Assembly: GCA_029378245.1 (NCBI GenBank)
Contig: JARKIF010000008.1
Span: forward strand, 806,001 to 870,000
DNA from: Roridomyces roridus
Lineage: Eukaryota; Basidiomycota; Agaricomycetes; Agaricales; Mycenaceae
DNA length: 64,000 nucleotides
Direction of reading: 5' to 3'
The notes beneath the pieces were generated by a model. That model was not told the origin of the DNA. It saw nothing but the letters and a program-made list of their open reading frames with translations, and did not search any database. Both the position numbers and the translations under genes were made by a program. Shown piece after piece: positions 28,848 through 42,584 of the stretch; within the stretch, counting starts at the first letter, position 1, and each line of letters begins with the position of its first letter.

Positions 28848-29795
28848 CTACACAGACAATGCAGAAGGATGTAATTTGGTTAAACTGTTCGTTTTGCTGA
28901 AGGTGGGCCGCTCTGGTATGGACCCGTCGACAGATATGTGCCGGGGAAGCATCAAACCGGAAATGTGCCTCCGCTTCTCCTCTGCACTCGAGACGGATAA
29001 GTTAGACGACTGGCGCGGTGGCATTATGGGTAATATCGAGTCTCGCTCCATCATCACTGGCTCATTCTCTCCGCGACGACTGCGGTACACAGCGAGGGCA
29101 AGACCAGAGGAGTAGACAAGGACTGCTTCGAATGTCAGCAAGCGGAGAGGCATATGTAAGTGTGACGCACGAAGAACCGGGACGATCCAACTGGCAATGA
29201 GGATGTACATGTTCAAGAGAAGGCAGAGACCTTGAGAGTCGGGGGTGGAGGTCGGGCACTGTAATTTCGGATTCCAAAACGCAAACGCGCCAGCGATACC
29301 TAGAAACGTTGAGGCACAACAAAGGTGGCACCGATTTGAATCGTACGAACACGCGTGTGTCACCACCAAGAAGAACATGCGTGCCCCGTCCAGCCAGGGA
29401 TGGAACGGGATGATGAGCAACACCAGGAGGGTAATCATGGTGAGTGAGTGAGTTATGAGCATGAGTACGACAAGAACGCCTGATAGATACGTCAGTGCGC
29501 AAGCAACACAAGAGAGAACCCAGACCAACGTTCATGCGAGTCAGTCGAGTCCCACTGGAGGTAGACAAAGACGCATAGCAAGGTGATCCAGAGGAGACTA
29601 ATGCAGAGGATTAAGGCTGATGTCCGTAAGTTTCGATGAGGCTGCGTTGGAAATTCCACACACAGAAGGAAATGGCACGAATTTTGAGGAATAAAGGTGA
29701 GAGCATTAGAGGAAGATTCGTAAAGGAACAAGAGAGTGTCGTGCAAGTCGTGCGGAACGTGGCTCTTCCAGAGAGGTGAAAGAAAAAGATGCCAT
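28848..29795 (-). CDS. Multi-pass membrane protein of unknown function
   Basis: I do not recognise the family. The only ATG that fits the frame is at 29795 (MASFSFTSLEEPRSARLARH), followed by an intron to a hydrophobic exon. About six or seven membrane helices follow, for example LILCISLLWITLLCVFVYL, LVVLMLITHSLTMITLLVLL, IAGAFAFWNPKLQ after it, and LCLLLNMYILIASWIVPVL. The C-terminal 80 residues are cytosolic-looking, polar and Ser-rich, ending HPSALSV, stop at 28848. Exon 1 and its donor (GTTCCT) are weak; the intron after DSHE (GTTGGTC...ATCAG) is clearer. Similar uncharacterised proteins are common in Agaricomycetes. Confidence 0.6.
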
Positions 29796-29910
29796 CCCAG
29801 CGCTATATAAGCTTCCGAGGTGGACAATAGAGAGGTCGAGTACAAAGGCCATTGTTTACGGCATCATCAAAACGCACACATCTTCGGCTGCCTTTGGGCT
29901 GCCTCACCTG

Positions 29911-31502
29911 ATGAAGCCATTAATTTGCCTCTTCATTGGCCTCAATGTGCTCACCGCTGGCTCTGTCTTCATCTTCCCGCTGTTTGTCCCGGCCCTCCAG
30001 CATGTCAGATTAACCCAGCCTCAACTCACTTCCATCGCTCTGGCGTGAGTTCGGGCAGCACTTGTGGCGCCGTTGGGCTGAGTCGTTCGCTAGCGGCATG
30101 GCTTCGCAGTACCCGCTCTCGCCTCTTGTTGGCAGGGTGCTCGACAAATACGGGCCTTGGTTTTGCTCTCTCGTTGCTTCTTGTTTACACTCTTTGGCGC
30201 TCGGCGGGTTCTCTTTCGCCGTCTGGCGAATGCAGGACAGTTCGACAGACTCGGCACCCACACAAGCTTCGGTGTATGTCCTTGTGACTCTTTTTATGCT
30301 CGCTGGGTTTGGTGCAGTGTTTTCGTACGCGTATCTGCTCGTTATACAGGATATCCAATATAAATGCCGCATAGGTACTTTTGCTCTCTTTTCGGTGCAG
30401 CCCGCTTGTTTCCCGATTATCCTGGCGCCTCGTCGGGCGTCGTCAACGCGATCTACGGGCTGTCACCAGTCCTGCTCTCCACCGTCGCGTCGACGTGGTT
30501 CACCGACGTTGATGGCCTCGATCTGGTCCGCTTCCTCGCTGCTCTTGCTATAGTGTCGGGTTCAGTGCACCTCATCGGCGCCTTCAATCTCCGAAAAATC
30601 CCACCGCCTGTGCCATCCCCAGAGAGGGACGAAACGGACGAAACTACTCCGCTGATCGCCACTGATTCAAGCGCCGTCAGCAGGTCGGTATTGGACTTGA
30701 CAAAGGACCCCCAATTTTGGGTACTTTTCGTCGTTCTATTCTGTTCACTCGGCCCAGTAAGTTCTGCAATCCTCGATGGGATAGTGATGAACCAACTACT
30801 AGTGCGAAATGATAATTTCCAATGTGGGATCGATTGTATTGTCCCTGCCCACCGTGTACACCGAGTCTAGCGCCTCCACTCAAGTGAAAACAATTGCTAT
30901 TTCAAACACCATCACTCGCCTTCTTGTCGGACCCCTCGCCGACTTGGTGTCCCCGAGCAAGAACAGCGTTTCGCATCATGATACTTCCGTGCGGAAGCAT
31001 CTCATTAGCAGAGTTTTTTTCCTCGTTGCGCCACCCTGCATCCTTATTTGGGCATTCTTTTGGATGGAGACCAGTGTCAAAACTCAAGCAGACGTCTGGG
31101 TTTTGAGGTACGTCACCGCTTAGCACAAGGATGCAAGGTATTCATACCTGACAGCGTCGGGACTGGAATTGCTTATGGGAGCATCTTCACGCTACTGTTA
31201 TTGTTTCTCTTGTCCCAAAGAAGTCTCTCTAACATATATCTAGGACCCAGCATAATCGCAGCGGTCTGGGGCCAGCGAGACGCTGGCAGAAACCTTGGGA
31301 TCGCGGTATACGCTCCGTTCACGGCAACGATCGTCTTTTCATACCTCTATGCCCTTGTCGTCGCCGAACACACCGAGGGAAGCACTATATCTGTCGGGGA
31401 AAGTCATGTTGGGAAAAGACCTTTTGGATATCGATGGGAGCTCAGTTGGTCGCGATTCTTGGTGGAATTAGCTTGTGGCGAGGTTGGAGAGGCTTACTTT
31501 AG
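29911..31502 (+). CDS. Major facilitator superfamily transporter, nodulin-like
   Basis: Twelve-helix MFS protein resembling the nodulin-like/monocarboxylate branch; substrate unknown. Start at 29911: MKPLICLFIGLNVLTAGSVF. After the first intron comes the loop 2-3 motif SPLVGRVLDKYGPW, then PGASSGVVNAIYGLSPVLLS, a Ser/Pro/acidic central loop (PSPERDETDETTPLI) and SNVGSIVLSLPTV, TRLLVGPLADLVSP in the second half. Introns near 30044-30092 and 30331-30372 are well supported. Near 31400-31408 the frame must change by one base to reach the expected last helix (WEKTFWISMGAQLVAILGG, then SLWRGWRGLL, stop at 31502). Without that change the protein would end in unrelated sequence at 31518. Confidence 0.75.
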
Positions 31503-31695
31503 AGAGAGTTTGGAATGAAGATTTGACTTTATTGATATTTATCCGATGACATCACTCCGTCGATCTGTTCGGACGCGTGTATTGCTGGATTCGCCACGGT
31601 CCGTCTCTGCTTGGCGGCCGCAAGACTTCATACTGGACCTCTCTTCCCCCCAATTTTCCATCGTTTAAACGCGCCACACGCAACCCTCGACTGTA

Positions 31696-32586
31696 ATGGC
31701 GTTGCAGTTTCTGCTACACGCTGGCGCCATAAGTACAATGACTTATGGGTAACTTCCACTTCTCAACCACTGTATTCATATCTCATCTTCCTTAGGTACA
31801 ACGCGTAAGTAAGGTGGTGTACTCTCGTGTACATCTCTCATGCAAGTGTCCTCAAGTCTGCATCATTTGACCATCGACTCTTTTATCGCTTCTCAGTATG
31901 GCGGTCATCTCCAGTTTTTGACTATCCAGGGGTATGAGATTCGCTACATCTACTTCCCGACCACATTCAAGTTTTCCCCGCAGACTGGCTGTTTCCTGGT
32001 TGACCATGGTAGCTGCTCTTCTCGCAAATTTGTTTCCTTCGATAAAGGGTAAGTTGTATCAAAATCTAGAATCCGTCCAACCCGCTAATATCCAGTGCCA
32101 AGCTTTTAGATCTGTGAAACGCAGTCTATTCATCGTCGCAATGCCAGTCGAGGTCATGGTTTCGTCGATATACTGGCCTCTACTGCTATTCTGGCCCCAC
32201 CTCATTCTACAAGCCATGCCGGGAGAGTCGGCAATGTTCAGAATACCTCTCCGGATCGACTTTTGCCTCCACGCAATGCCCGCCATCTCGTTGTTGGCCG
32301 ACTTTATGTTGTTCGAGAAGAAATACAGAAGAAGCGGGCTCGCTCTCGCTCCGGTAATGGCCCTGGTCGCGACCGTCGGCTACTCGACCTGGGCTGAGCA
32401 TTGTGCGACGAAGAATGGAACCTGTGCGCATGGATATCGCTGATCCCCGCCATTTCTCATGTTTTTTTTGCAGTTCCGTATCCCTTTCTAACCGTAAATC
32501 CCTTTGAGATTCGGCTTCGTATTTACACCGCTGTTGGAGTGTGTGCCTGCATCTCTTTCTATGCCTTGAACGCCTTACACCGCTGA
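31696..32586 (+). CDS. FAR-17a/AIG1-like membrane protein
   Basis: Member of the family that includes AIG1/ADTRP lipid (FAHFA) hydrolases; yeast-type role unknown. Start at 31696: MALQFLLHAGAISTMTYG. Conserved blocks are SFIASQYGGHLQFLTIQG, the conserved threonine-containing hydrolase segment in AIG1 terms, KRSLFIVAMPVEVMVSSIYW, LRIDFCLHAMPAISLLADF with the candidate catalytic His, and FLTVNPFEIRLRIYTAVG. Six predicted helices. Two places do not join in frame: around 31845-31880, and at 32055-32110, where one missing base after an intron would restore KRSLF. The stop TGA ends at 32586, immediately followed by a diverged duplicate of the last 60 bases. Confidence 0.75.
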
Positions 32587-32672
32587 GGCATCGAAGCTAT
32601 GTACATTTCTGCATCTCGTTCTATACCTTGAACGCGTTGCATCGCTGAGGGAGCAGCAAAGCTATGGACATT
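32549..32672 (+). repeat. Tandem duplicate of the FAR-17a gene's terminal codons
   Basis: The segment 32549-32608, which includes the last 11 codons and stop of the FAR-17a/AIG1 gene, is repeated at 32611-32672. Unit 1 encodes ISFYALNALHR-stop and unit 2 ISFYTLNALHR-stop. Within these codons four differences are synonymous and one is A to T. The flanking bases (AGCTATG-ACATT) also match. Confidence 0.8.
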
Positions 32673-32763
32673 AGATTAGATTAGACAAACTTGTCCGAAT
32701 CAAGCCGATGTGATCGGCAATCAGCCACCGAAATCTCATTTCCACTTTTTGACTCACACCACG

Positions 32764-34446
<1,683 letters not shown>

Positions 34447-34649
34447 CCTTAGGAAACGCGCGGAGATTTTACGAATCCGAGTTTACGAGGTATTCGTTCT
34501 TACCGACCCGCTTCCGGGGACCAGTTGATTTGTGACAATTCGTGACACACCGTGCTCCACAGCCTCTGTGATTGAGACTCTTCTCGTCCCATTCCCCGTC
34601 ACGAACCATAAGATCCTACTAGTCCTCTCCCCACTAATTCTTCCTCAAC

Positions 34650-36051
34650 ATGGCAAGAGATAGATTGGCAGCCATGCGGGTGAGTCCCACCTCCAGTTTC
34701 GCACCATGACATGAATGTTTTTGTCTAGGCTCAGCAAGCTGGGAGCAACCCCAGCTCGTACGTCCTAGAGCTCTTCTTCAGTTCATGCGCCCTAATGATA
34801 TACCCAGGAACTCCTATCCGACGCAGGCGTCCGGCGGTGGTGGAGGCTATCAATCCCGCAGGCAACAGAATCCCTACGCCCAACAGGACGACCGCTCCTA
34901 TGAAATGTCGGACGTCAAGGATAGCTCAATGCAGCTCAATGCCCCAAGTGGCGGCGGCGGCGACAGCATGTCTGCATTTTACACCGAGGCAAGGCGGTGA
35001 CCCCCCAACTAAATGGTTGCATTGACACCACCGCTCCCAGATCTCCTCCTTGCAAGACAGCATCCGGACTTTCAACGACAATGTTTCCCGTATCAGCGAC
35101 CTGCACTCCCGCTCCCTTAACAATACCGATGACTCGGCTGCGCAACGCAACGCCGCCCAGCTCGATGACCTCGTCGAGGATACAAGCGCCCTCAGCGCTA
35201 CCCTCAAGCGTCGCATCAAGGCATTAGAAAAGCAGGGTGGTTCGGGGCGTGACGGCCAAATTCGCAAGCAGCAGGTGTGTGGGGTCGTGCCCATTTTCTC
35301 GCCAAAACCTTATGCCCCCCTTTAGACCGCTCTGGTCAAGTCCAAGTTTGTGGAGGCGATTCAGAACTACCAAACGGTCGAGCAGCAATACCGTTCGAAA
35401 TACAAGCAACGGATGGAGAGGCAGTTCAAAATTGGTATGTCTCTAGTGTGTTCGGTTCTCCGTCGCCAGTGCTCACCCGTGGCAGTGAAACCCGATGCCT
35501 CGCCCGAGGAAGTCAGTGCCGTCGTCAATGACGAGAACAACGGCCAGATTTTCAGTCAAGCTGTTCGTTGTTTGTTGGTCATGTCCTGGAAATGCTGACG
35601 AGGTGCAGTTGATGAACTCTAACCGCTATGGAGAGTCGCGAGCTGCATACCGGGAAGTGCAAGAACGCCACGAAGACATCAAACGCATAGAGCGGACTCT
35701 CGGAGAGCTTGCACAGCTGTTCAACGACGTAAGGATTTTTGCCCGGCCACTACTGCTGCTAACAACCAAGGCAGATGAGCGTTCTCGTCGAACAACAAGA
35801 CGAGACTATCAACGTTATCGAGACGCAAGCTGCTGCAGTGGAAAAAGATACCGAAGTCGGGTATGTCGTGCGACCACTGTTCCCCGTACCCGTCCTCATG
35901 CTATTTCAGTCTCGGGTACACCGAAAAGGCCGTCGAGTCGGCGCGGGCTGCGCGCAGAAAACGATGGATCTGCTTCATTATTTGCTTGATTCTGATCATT
36001 ATTATCGTCGTGGTCGTGGTCATAGTTGTCCGGAACCAGACCAAGAAGTAG
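34650..36051 (+). CDS. SSO1: Plasma-membrane syntaxin (SSO1-like t-SNARE)
   Basis: Qa-SNARE for fusion of secretory vesicles at the plasma membrane. Start at 34650: MARDRLAAMRAQQAG, then a Gly/Gln-rich linker. The Habc domain carries DSIRTFNDNVSRISDLHSR and LVKSKFVEAIQNYQTVEQQY, and the SNARE motif spans ERHEDIKRIERTLGELAQLF to QQDETINVIETQA. A basic stretch (ARRKRW) precedes one C-terminal anchor rich in Ile and Val, ending RNQTKK at 36051. Eight or so introns, many splitting short exons, which is typical for basidiomycete syntaxins. Confidence 0.92.
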
Positions 36052-36383
36052 GGGGGACTTATCTAGTCGCGGACGATTTTCGTATATTTATGTTGGCATT
36101 CTTCTTCTTCTACAATCTCTTTGACGATACCTGGCATTGTGCTCATAGTTACACACTCTAATTCCTACACTCGTTTGATCACCAAGCTCGCAGAATGTCC
36201 GAGAAGGTCCGATTTGAATAAGCTGTTTCACGTGGTGGCAATGCACTGCTTCAAGAAGGACGACGCGTAATCCTCAAGTAATCCTCCTTGTCTCTCCCCA
36301 CAACCTCCTTGTCTCCCGCCACCATCCTCTTCCGCCTTTCACTTGCACCCAAACTCCAACACCCAACCACACACACACTCGAT
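36052..36383. other. Gene-free stretch between SSO1 and the AN1 gene
   Basis: These 332 bases hold the SSO1 3' UTR and the AN1 promoter. The last ~50 bases (AC-rich, ending in a CACACACAC run before the ATG) are also found before the second AN1 copy at 60.7 kb. I see no other feature. Confidence 0.5.
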
Positions 36384-36733
36384 ATGCCTGCCAAGAAGCG
36401 TTGCCAGTTCGGGGCTAACAGCGAAGCCCAGTGCAATTCTGCTGCTCTCCGCATCGTCGGCCAATGTGCCCTATGCCGAGCTAACTTCTGTGGTGAAGTA
36501 AGTCGACAATCCGGGCACTTTCTGGGTCGCAGTTGACTGATGAGATTCTTGTATAGCATCGAATGCCTGAGCATCACTCGTGCAACAACCTCGAGGACTG
36601 TAGGCAGCAGGCGTTTGAGCGTACGTGGTCATCTTCCTCTGTCTCATTCTCTTGTCTCACCCACCCTCTCCCAGTCAACAAGTCCAAGCTCGAGTCGGAG
36701 AGGACTGTTGCGAGCAAGATGGCGACAGCCTAG
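36384..36733 (+). CDS. Small AN1-type zinc-finger protein
   Basis: Single AN1 zinc finger, about 80 residues, role unknown; proteins of this type bind ubiquitin/Cdc48 or proteasome factors in other fungi (family knowledge). Start at 36384: MPAKKRCQFGANSEAQCNSA. The finger continues GQCALCRANFCGE, then, after an intron, HRMPEHHSCNNLEDCRQQAF, giving the Cys/His pattern C-C-C-C-C-H-H-C. The third exon encodes NKSKLESERTVASKMATA and stops at 36733. Both introns are GT-AG. A decayed duplicate that keeps these introns lies on the opposite strand at 60400-60743. Confidence 0.85.
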
Positions 36734-37098
36734 TCATGAACACCTTATTACGACCCACGCGCACACTATACGCTCATCTGGACGCTCTCCCATAGCCATT
36801 TATTGTACCGATACCTGCCCATTATAATATTTGCTTTGCTCTATAAGTACTCTTGATCCCTTGCGAGCCCTTGCGGCGATAGGCCTCGGTCGCCCTCGTG
36901 TGACGTATAGGCCCTGACGCCCCGTTCCGATTTATATACCTGATCTGCTTTCCGAGAGTGCACTCGAGTCAAACACGAGTCCCGCTTGCACTTGACTCTG
37001 CCCACCACTGTGCCCGTGATAAATCAAGGTGCCCGATGCCGCTTCCGTATGATTTCTACAAGGACTGATATAACAACTCTTTCCCGACCTATTTATCC
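36734..37098. other. Gene-free stretch before aspartate aminotransferase
   Basis: These 365 bases follow the AN1 stop. The first ~85 bases are shared with the second AN1 copy and so mark the end of that duplication. The rest is promoter sequence for the aminotransferase; no coding frame is convincing. Confidence 0.5.
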
Positions 37099-38607
37099 AT
37101 GGCGAGCAGAATACAGCAAGTAGCAGCACACATGACTGGCGTCTCAGCAGGTCCGTCTCAGTCTCGGTTCTCCCTGTCTTGCTTCATCGATGCCCAGAAC
37201 AATGGCAGGGTGTCCCCCTCGCGCCCCCAGACAGGTACGAGGCCACAGCTAGTCGGGCTCGGACGTGGATCGATCTTTGCCCAGCATCTTCCAGCTCACC
37301 GCCGCGTACAAGGAGGACACATTTGACAAGAAGATCAACCTTGGCGTCGGCGCGTATCGCGATGATAATAACAAGCCCTGGGTTCTCCCTGTGGTCAAGG
37401 AGGCAACCCGTATCCTCTTGAACGACGAGACCCTCGACCACGAATATCTTCCGATCACTGGCCTTCCCGAATTCACTACCGCCGCAGCGAAGCTCATCCT
37501 CGGAGTGACGTCGCCTGCTCTCGCCGAGGGCCGGGTTGCGAGTGTCCAGACCATTTCTGGAACGGGCGCGAATCATCTGGGTGCACTCTTCCTGTCGCGG
37601 TTTTACCAATGGAGCGGCGACAAGAAAGTATGGCTGAGCAACCCGACATGGGGTAAGTGCGGGCTCTTCAATAAGTAACGCCGCTCAAACTCCCTTAGCC
37701 AACCACCACGCGATTCTCAAGAATGTCGGCATTGAACCTGTGGAATACCCCTATTACGACCCCAAAACCATCGGTCTCGATTTCGAGGGCTTCGTCGGTG
37801 CCTTGAAGAATGCTCCGGAGCGCTCGGTATTTTTGTTGCATGCATGTGCTCACAATCCGACGGGGGTGGACCCGACGCCGGAACAGTGGGGCACGATCGC
37901 AGAGGTGATGCTCGCAAAGAAGCACTACGCGTTCTTGGACTGTGCCTACCAGGGGTTCGCCAGTGGAGATTTGGACAAGGACGCTTGGGCTGTCCGTTTC
38001 TTTGTTGAGAAGGGTGTGGCGCTCTTGATTTGCCAGGTGAGTAACTTCCGTTCTGGCAGGAGAATGATACGAGTCTTGCGTCAGAGTTTTGCGAAGAATG
38101 CGGGATTGTACGGCGAGCGTGTCGGTGCTTTGCATATCGTTTCACCGACCAAGGAGGCGTCTGCGCGTGTCAAGAGTCAGCTTTCGGTGCTGCAGCGGAG
38201 CGAGATTAGCAATCCCCCGAGCCACGGAGCACGCATCGTGGGTTTCTTGTGCCTGCTATGAGAACGTCCTCACAGTGCTGCAGGTGTCCTTGATCCTGAA
38301 CAACCCCACCTTGTTCGAGGCATGGAAACAAGACATCCAGACGATGGCGGGGCGCATTATTGACATGCGTAAGGAGCTGTTCCGTCTGTTGACGGAGGAA
38401 TTTCACACGCCTGGCAACTGGGACCATATCGTGAATCAGATTGGGATGTTCAGTTTCACTGGGATCAAGCCGTCTCAGAGCAAGGCGCTAATCGAGGAGG
38501 CCCATGTCTACCTGACAGGCAATGGGCGCATTTCGATGGCGGGCCTGAACACGAAGAACGTGCGCTACTTTGCAGAGAGTCTGGACAAGGTGGTGCGTAG
38601 TGCATAG
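37099..38607 (+). CDS. Aspartate aminotransferase
   Basis: PLP enzyme that exchanges amino groups between aspartate and 2-oxoglutarate. The start at 37099 (MASRIQQVAAHMTGVSA) and the next short exon (GVPLAPPD) lead into SIFQLTAAYKEDTFDKKINL and GVGAYRDDNNKPWVLPVV. Active-site blocks are SNPTW-ANHHAI, HACAHNPTGVDPT, DCAYQGFASGDLD and the PLP lysine in SFAKNAGLYGERVGAL. The final exon contains GNWDHIVNQIGMFSFTG and ends at 38607. No mitochondrial presequence is evident beyond about 20 residues of weakly basic N-terminus, so a cytosolic or mitochondrial site is open. All exons join in frame. Confidence 0.95.
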
Positions 38608-38850
38608 AATGTAACTTTAGAGAAAGAATTGTAGAAATTGATCGGCATCTCGGCCGGAATATTTCCGAGTTTCTTCTCTTTACGGTACACAAGGAGAAGT
38701 CATGACGTCACTTTGCGTTTTCCTCTCTACCGCGCCCTCCTGCCGTCCCGTCTGTACCTTGCATGATTCCATCTGTAATCCCTGCCGCCCCGCTTCCTCG
38801 TGTCCAACACCAAAAGTTGGCATTATTTCTCACTCCTTCTCTCAACTTAT

Positions 38851-41800
38851 ATGGGTCTTTTAGTGTCTATCCTCTCCGGCCAAGATGCACCAACTAATCC
38901 GACGCAGACGCCCCCGCAGTTCATTGCGTTACCCCCCCCGCTTTTGTTTTCCCCAGACCCTCTCGAGAGTCCTCTATATTCCCCCGGACTGGAAATGTAC
39001 CATACTGCTCCTTCTACCCCGATCACCTCGCCCTCCGTCGAGGTCCCTTCCTACGCTGCTGCTCGTGCTGCCGAGCCCTCGCTGCCTCATCTACAAATCA
39101 CGATCCCCGTTGCTCCTCCGAGCAACATCCCTGCTGACCTCGTGGTAGAGGAGGCGTTTCCCACCGGCGAAATACCTGTGGATTTTGTCGACGACGAGGG
39201 CCTTACTGCGCTCGAAAAGATTTATCTCTTTGCTCGCAGTCAATCCGTCTTTCACAGACTTTACATCGTCCATGCCCTTCCCGCGTTTCTGGAGCTGGTC
39301 ACACCACAAGAGGCTATTGAATATGTGCTGCCGCTTATTCCCGGTCTTGCGATGGACGAGGGTAGGTTTCTTTACTTCTCGATCCTTATCTGGGCCTTGA
39401 CTCTTAAACAGACGAAAAGGTCAAGGAAGCACTCGTATCTGAGCTTCTGAACATCATCTGGTGGTTTTTCACGGTACGTCACTTTGTGATGGTATTCAAA
39501 GATTCTTAGTTTGGTATACAGAATTGTCAAGTCATCCCAGACGATTTGGGTGTGGAAGAAACCGTGTATTCACCGCACGACCGGGTCGAAATATCCGTTC
39601 AGGCGTTCACTCCCATCCTGGGCACCCTGTTACTCAGTCCAAACAGCAAGGTGGGCGGCGCCGCCAAATACGTCGTCGTGAACATCCTGTCCAGGATGCG
39701 CACACTTGACAGGCGAGAGGCAGGAATACTCGTTTCCTCGCCGTCGCCCTTGCTGTCGCCCTCCGCTGTTGACGCCGACTCGGATGACGAACAAGATCCG
39801 GTGCAGGATATTCCCATCGGCCTCTTTGGACGCGAAGAGAGGCTCATGTTCGAACAAGAATTGCTGCAGCAGGTCGTGATCGGCATGGGAAGATTGGACC
39901 TTGATATTGAAGATGTCGAAATGGTTGAAGCCCAGGTCACCCACCGCGATTGGCATTTCGGCGAGGGACCAGTTCATCCCGTGAATTCGCCCATGGCAGA
40001 GGTTCCAAACGACGAAAATCTCGTCGTCTCGCCTCATGAGCCGGACAAAGCTGACGACGACGCCCAGAGCGTCAATTCGTATTTCCCAGTCTTGCCCTCG
40101 TACTCTGTCCCTTCTCCCGGCAGTTCCAATTCATCGACACCTTCTACCGCAACTGACACCTCGTCTTCATCTTCTACGCCTTCCGTCCACCTCAACTCCA
40201 CACCTCCTCCTGCCTCGCACCACAACTCACCCAGACTACGATCCCCTCAAAGCGAAAATCCCCCTGCTTCCCCAATATCCTCCCGAAGGACTTCGTCCCG
40301 TGCGCCTAGTGAAGCCGGGACGGATGATCGGGGGACTGATGAGGGAGACGGGGACCAGGCTTCCGTCGGTCGGCTCTCCAGCATGAGTCTAATGGCAGCC
40401 GTTACTGCCAATGGTACCAATATTTTCCATTGCTTCACATATCATGTTAACCGTCGGTATAGGTTGTGTTGACGATGACACTCAGAAGGCCTTTGTCAAA
40501 GAGGTGGAGCGCGTTGGCCACGATCCAGTGTATTGGGTTCGTCGAGAAGCCTCGTACGCACTCGGGGCGCTTGCCAAGGTCGTCCCGGATGAAATCGTGC
40601 TTTTATCATTGGTGCGTTAGATTACATGGGCGTTTCCGACATTTTCACATTTACGACACAAGATACCCTTGTTTGATTCTCTGCGACGAGATTCTCAATG
40701 GCACGTCCGACATTCCGCCCTATTCGCGCTACCCGCGATACTCTCGCGGTTGACGCCGTCGCAACGGCGTTCGTTGGCTTTAGACGCGATAATACCGCTT
40801 TCGGTCGACGAGTCACAGTCCGTACGAATAGGTGCTCTGGAGTCCCTGGGAGAGGTGCTTTATACCTTTCACGAGGATGATGATGGCCCACCGCAGGAGC
40901 TGGTCCAGCTCTTTCTGGGGCGGAGGGAGGATAAGCGGGTTCGGGACGGGCAGCAAGCGATGCAACGCCGCGATGAGGTTCTGAATTCTCTGTTTGGGCG
41001 GTCCCCTCCGCCACCAGAGCCCATTTCAAGCGCGGAAACTCCGTTGACGTCCTTCTACACCGATCCAGCTCGGCCTTTGATATGCGCGTTCAACTATCCC
41101 GCCGTGGCGCTCACACTGGGGCCAAATCGCTGGGCTGAGCTGAGGGAGGTGTACCTTGAAATTGCGGAGAACAAGGACGTGGCTGTGAGGCGATCTCTGG
41201 CAGCAAGCCTGGGGGAGCTGGCCAAGATCATTGGAGGGCAGAATGCAGAACGGGATCTCTTGCGTGTGTGGTGGCAATCCACGCGATCAGAGAGGAGGAA
41301 GTCAGGGAGAAGGCGTTGGACTGCTGTCGACGTTTTGTCGGTGCTCTTGACAAGGAGGCACGGATAAAAGTGGTCAACGGACTGTTGACTACATGGGAGG
41401 AGGGAATCTTCCGCGGCTGGCGAGAGCGCAAGACCATTGCGAAAGCGTTGGTCTCGCTTGCCAGAGCTGTTGGAAGCGATCTTCCCGTTGTCGTTCGGGG
41501 TCTGTTGAAGAATGCTCTACAAGACGGTGTAGCAGCTGTCCGCGAGGCTGCTGTTTCAGCTGTGAGTTGACAATTATGATTGTCTTCGTGCTTGCTAACT
41601 TTAAGCAGCTCCCTCACCTTTGGAGTCTGTATTGGGACGAGCAGGCTATCCAAGCGGAACTGCGTGCAGATATCCGAGCATTATCAGCGTCCGAAGCATA
41701 TCGGCATCGAATGACGTATGTTTTTTGTCTCTTCTCAACAAGTGAGGATCGACGTTACTTTTAGGTTTGTTGCCTGCTTTCAAGCGCTGGTCGTTGGATC

Positions 41801-42364
41801 AGACAGCAATCAGTCTTTGGTCACATCGGATGACGAGCTGTGGTCTGCTGTTTCCTCCTTGGCAGATGACACTGTTATTGGCGTGCGGATTGGTATTGCC
41901 AGACTGGTCCGCGTTGCATCAGGTACGGTGACCCCTTGTTGGGATGATCTTACCGTTCATCTCCCTCAGAGCGATTTCAATCGTCTAATCAGCGGGTATC
42001 TGGGTCTCTGCTGGATGTCATCCGCCATCTGTCTCTAGACGCCTCGCATGATGTTCGGTCCTACGTGCGAGATTCCCTGAGTAGCACCCCCCAGGCCTCG
42101 TCCTCTGCTACCCCTGCAGAGGTGATACAGACGCAGATACCGCGGCGATCCAGGTTTGCCACATTTTCAAGGCCTCCTCCGCCACCTTCCTCGCACCCAT
42201 TGTTATCTTTACCGACACGGCCAGTGACGGGATCCTCGCAAGAAGATGAGATGGCTGATGCCAACTCTAATTCGCCGAAAGACGTTTTGCGTCTGAAGCC
42301 AGCTTCAGCCGAGTTTGTCAAGGAGCAGTCGGATTCAAAGAGGGCTATTACTGTACCTGGATAA
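38851..42364 (+). CDS. Protein phosphatase 4 regulatory subunit 1-like HEAT protein
   Basis: HEAT-repeat regulatory subunit of the PP2A/PP4 class, which directs the catalytic subunit to substrates. Start at 38851: MGLLVSILSGQDAP, then a Pro/Ser-rich N-terminus. HEAT repeats include RSQSVFHRLYIVHALPAFLE, PVYWVRREASYALGALAKVV, DSQWHVRHSALFALPAIL, SQSVRIGALESLGEVLY and AVRRSLAASLGELAKIIGG. A Ser/Thr/Pro-rich disordered insert occupies about 40030-40390. Around 41289-41300 one base appears to be missing, after which VREKALDCCRRFVGAL and later repeats resume in the next frame. The C-terminal ~100 residues are Pro/Ser-rich; stop at 42364. PP4R1 is the best match by repeat order and layout; another PP2A A-like protein is possible. 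Confidence 0.75.
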
Positions 42365-42546
42365 TGGACCGAATCTTAGAGGGAGGGTGCTAATATATTT
42401 TATTTTGCTTGGTTGAACTAAATCTGGAGGTGGCTGAGCATCTATCACCGAGTGTCCCGGAAGTGTAGCGTGGCATAAGCGAGTGCCTGGGTTTCTTGAC
42501 CAGAGCGCTACGCGACTGTGGGCTGAATCCGTCCGCGCACAACGCA

Positions 42547-42553
42547 TATAAAA
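42547..42553 (+). promoter_or_regulatory. TATA box of the first MARVEL-like gene
   Basis: TATAAAA lies 38 bp before the ATG at 42585. This spacing would put transcription start only a few bases ahead of the start codon, so the 5' UTR must be very short if this box is used. Confidence 0.5.
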
Positions 42554-42584
42554 CCACCGTCGACCGGTCCAACTGTCTTGCGCC

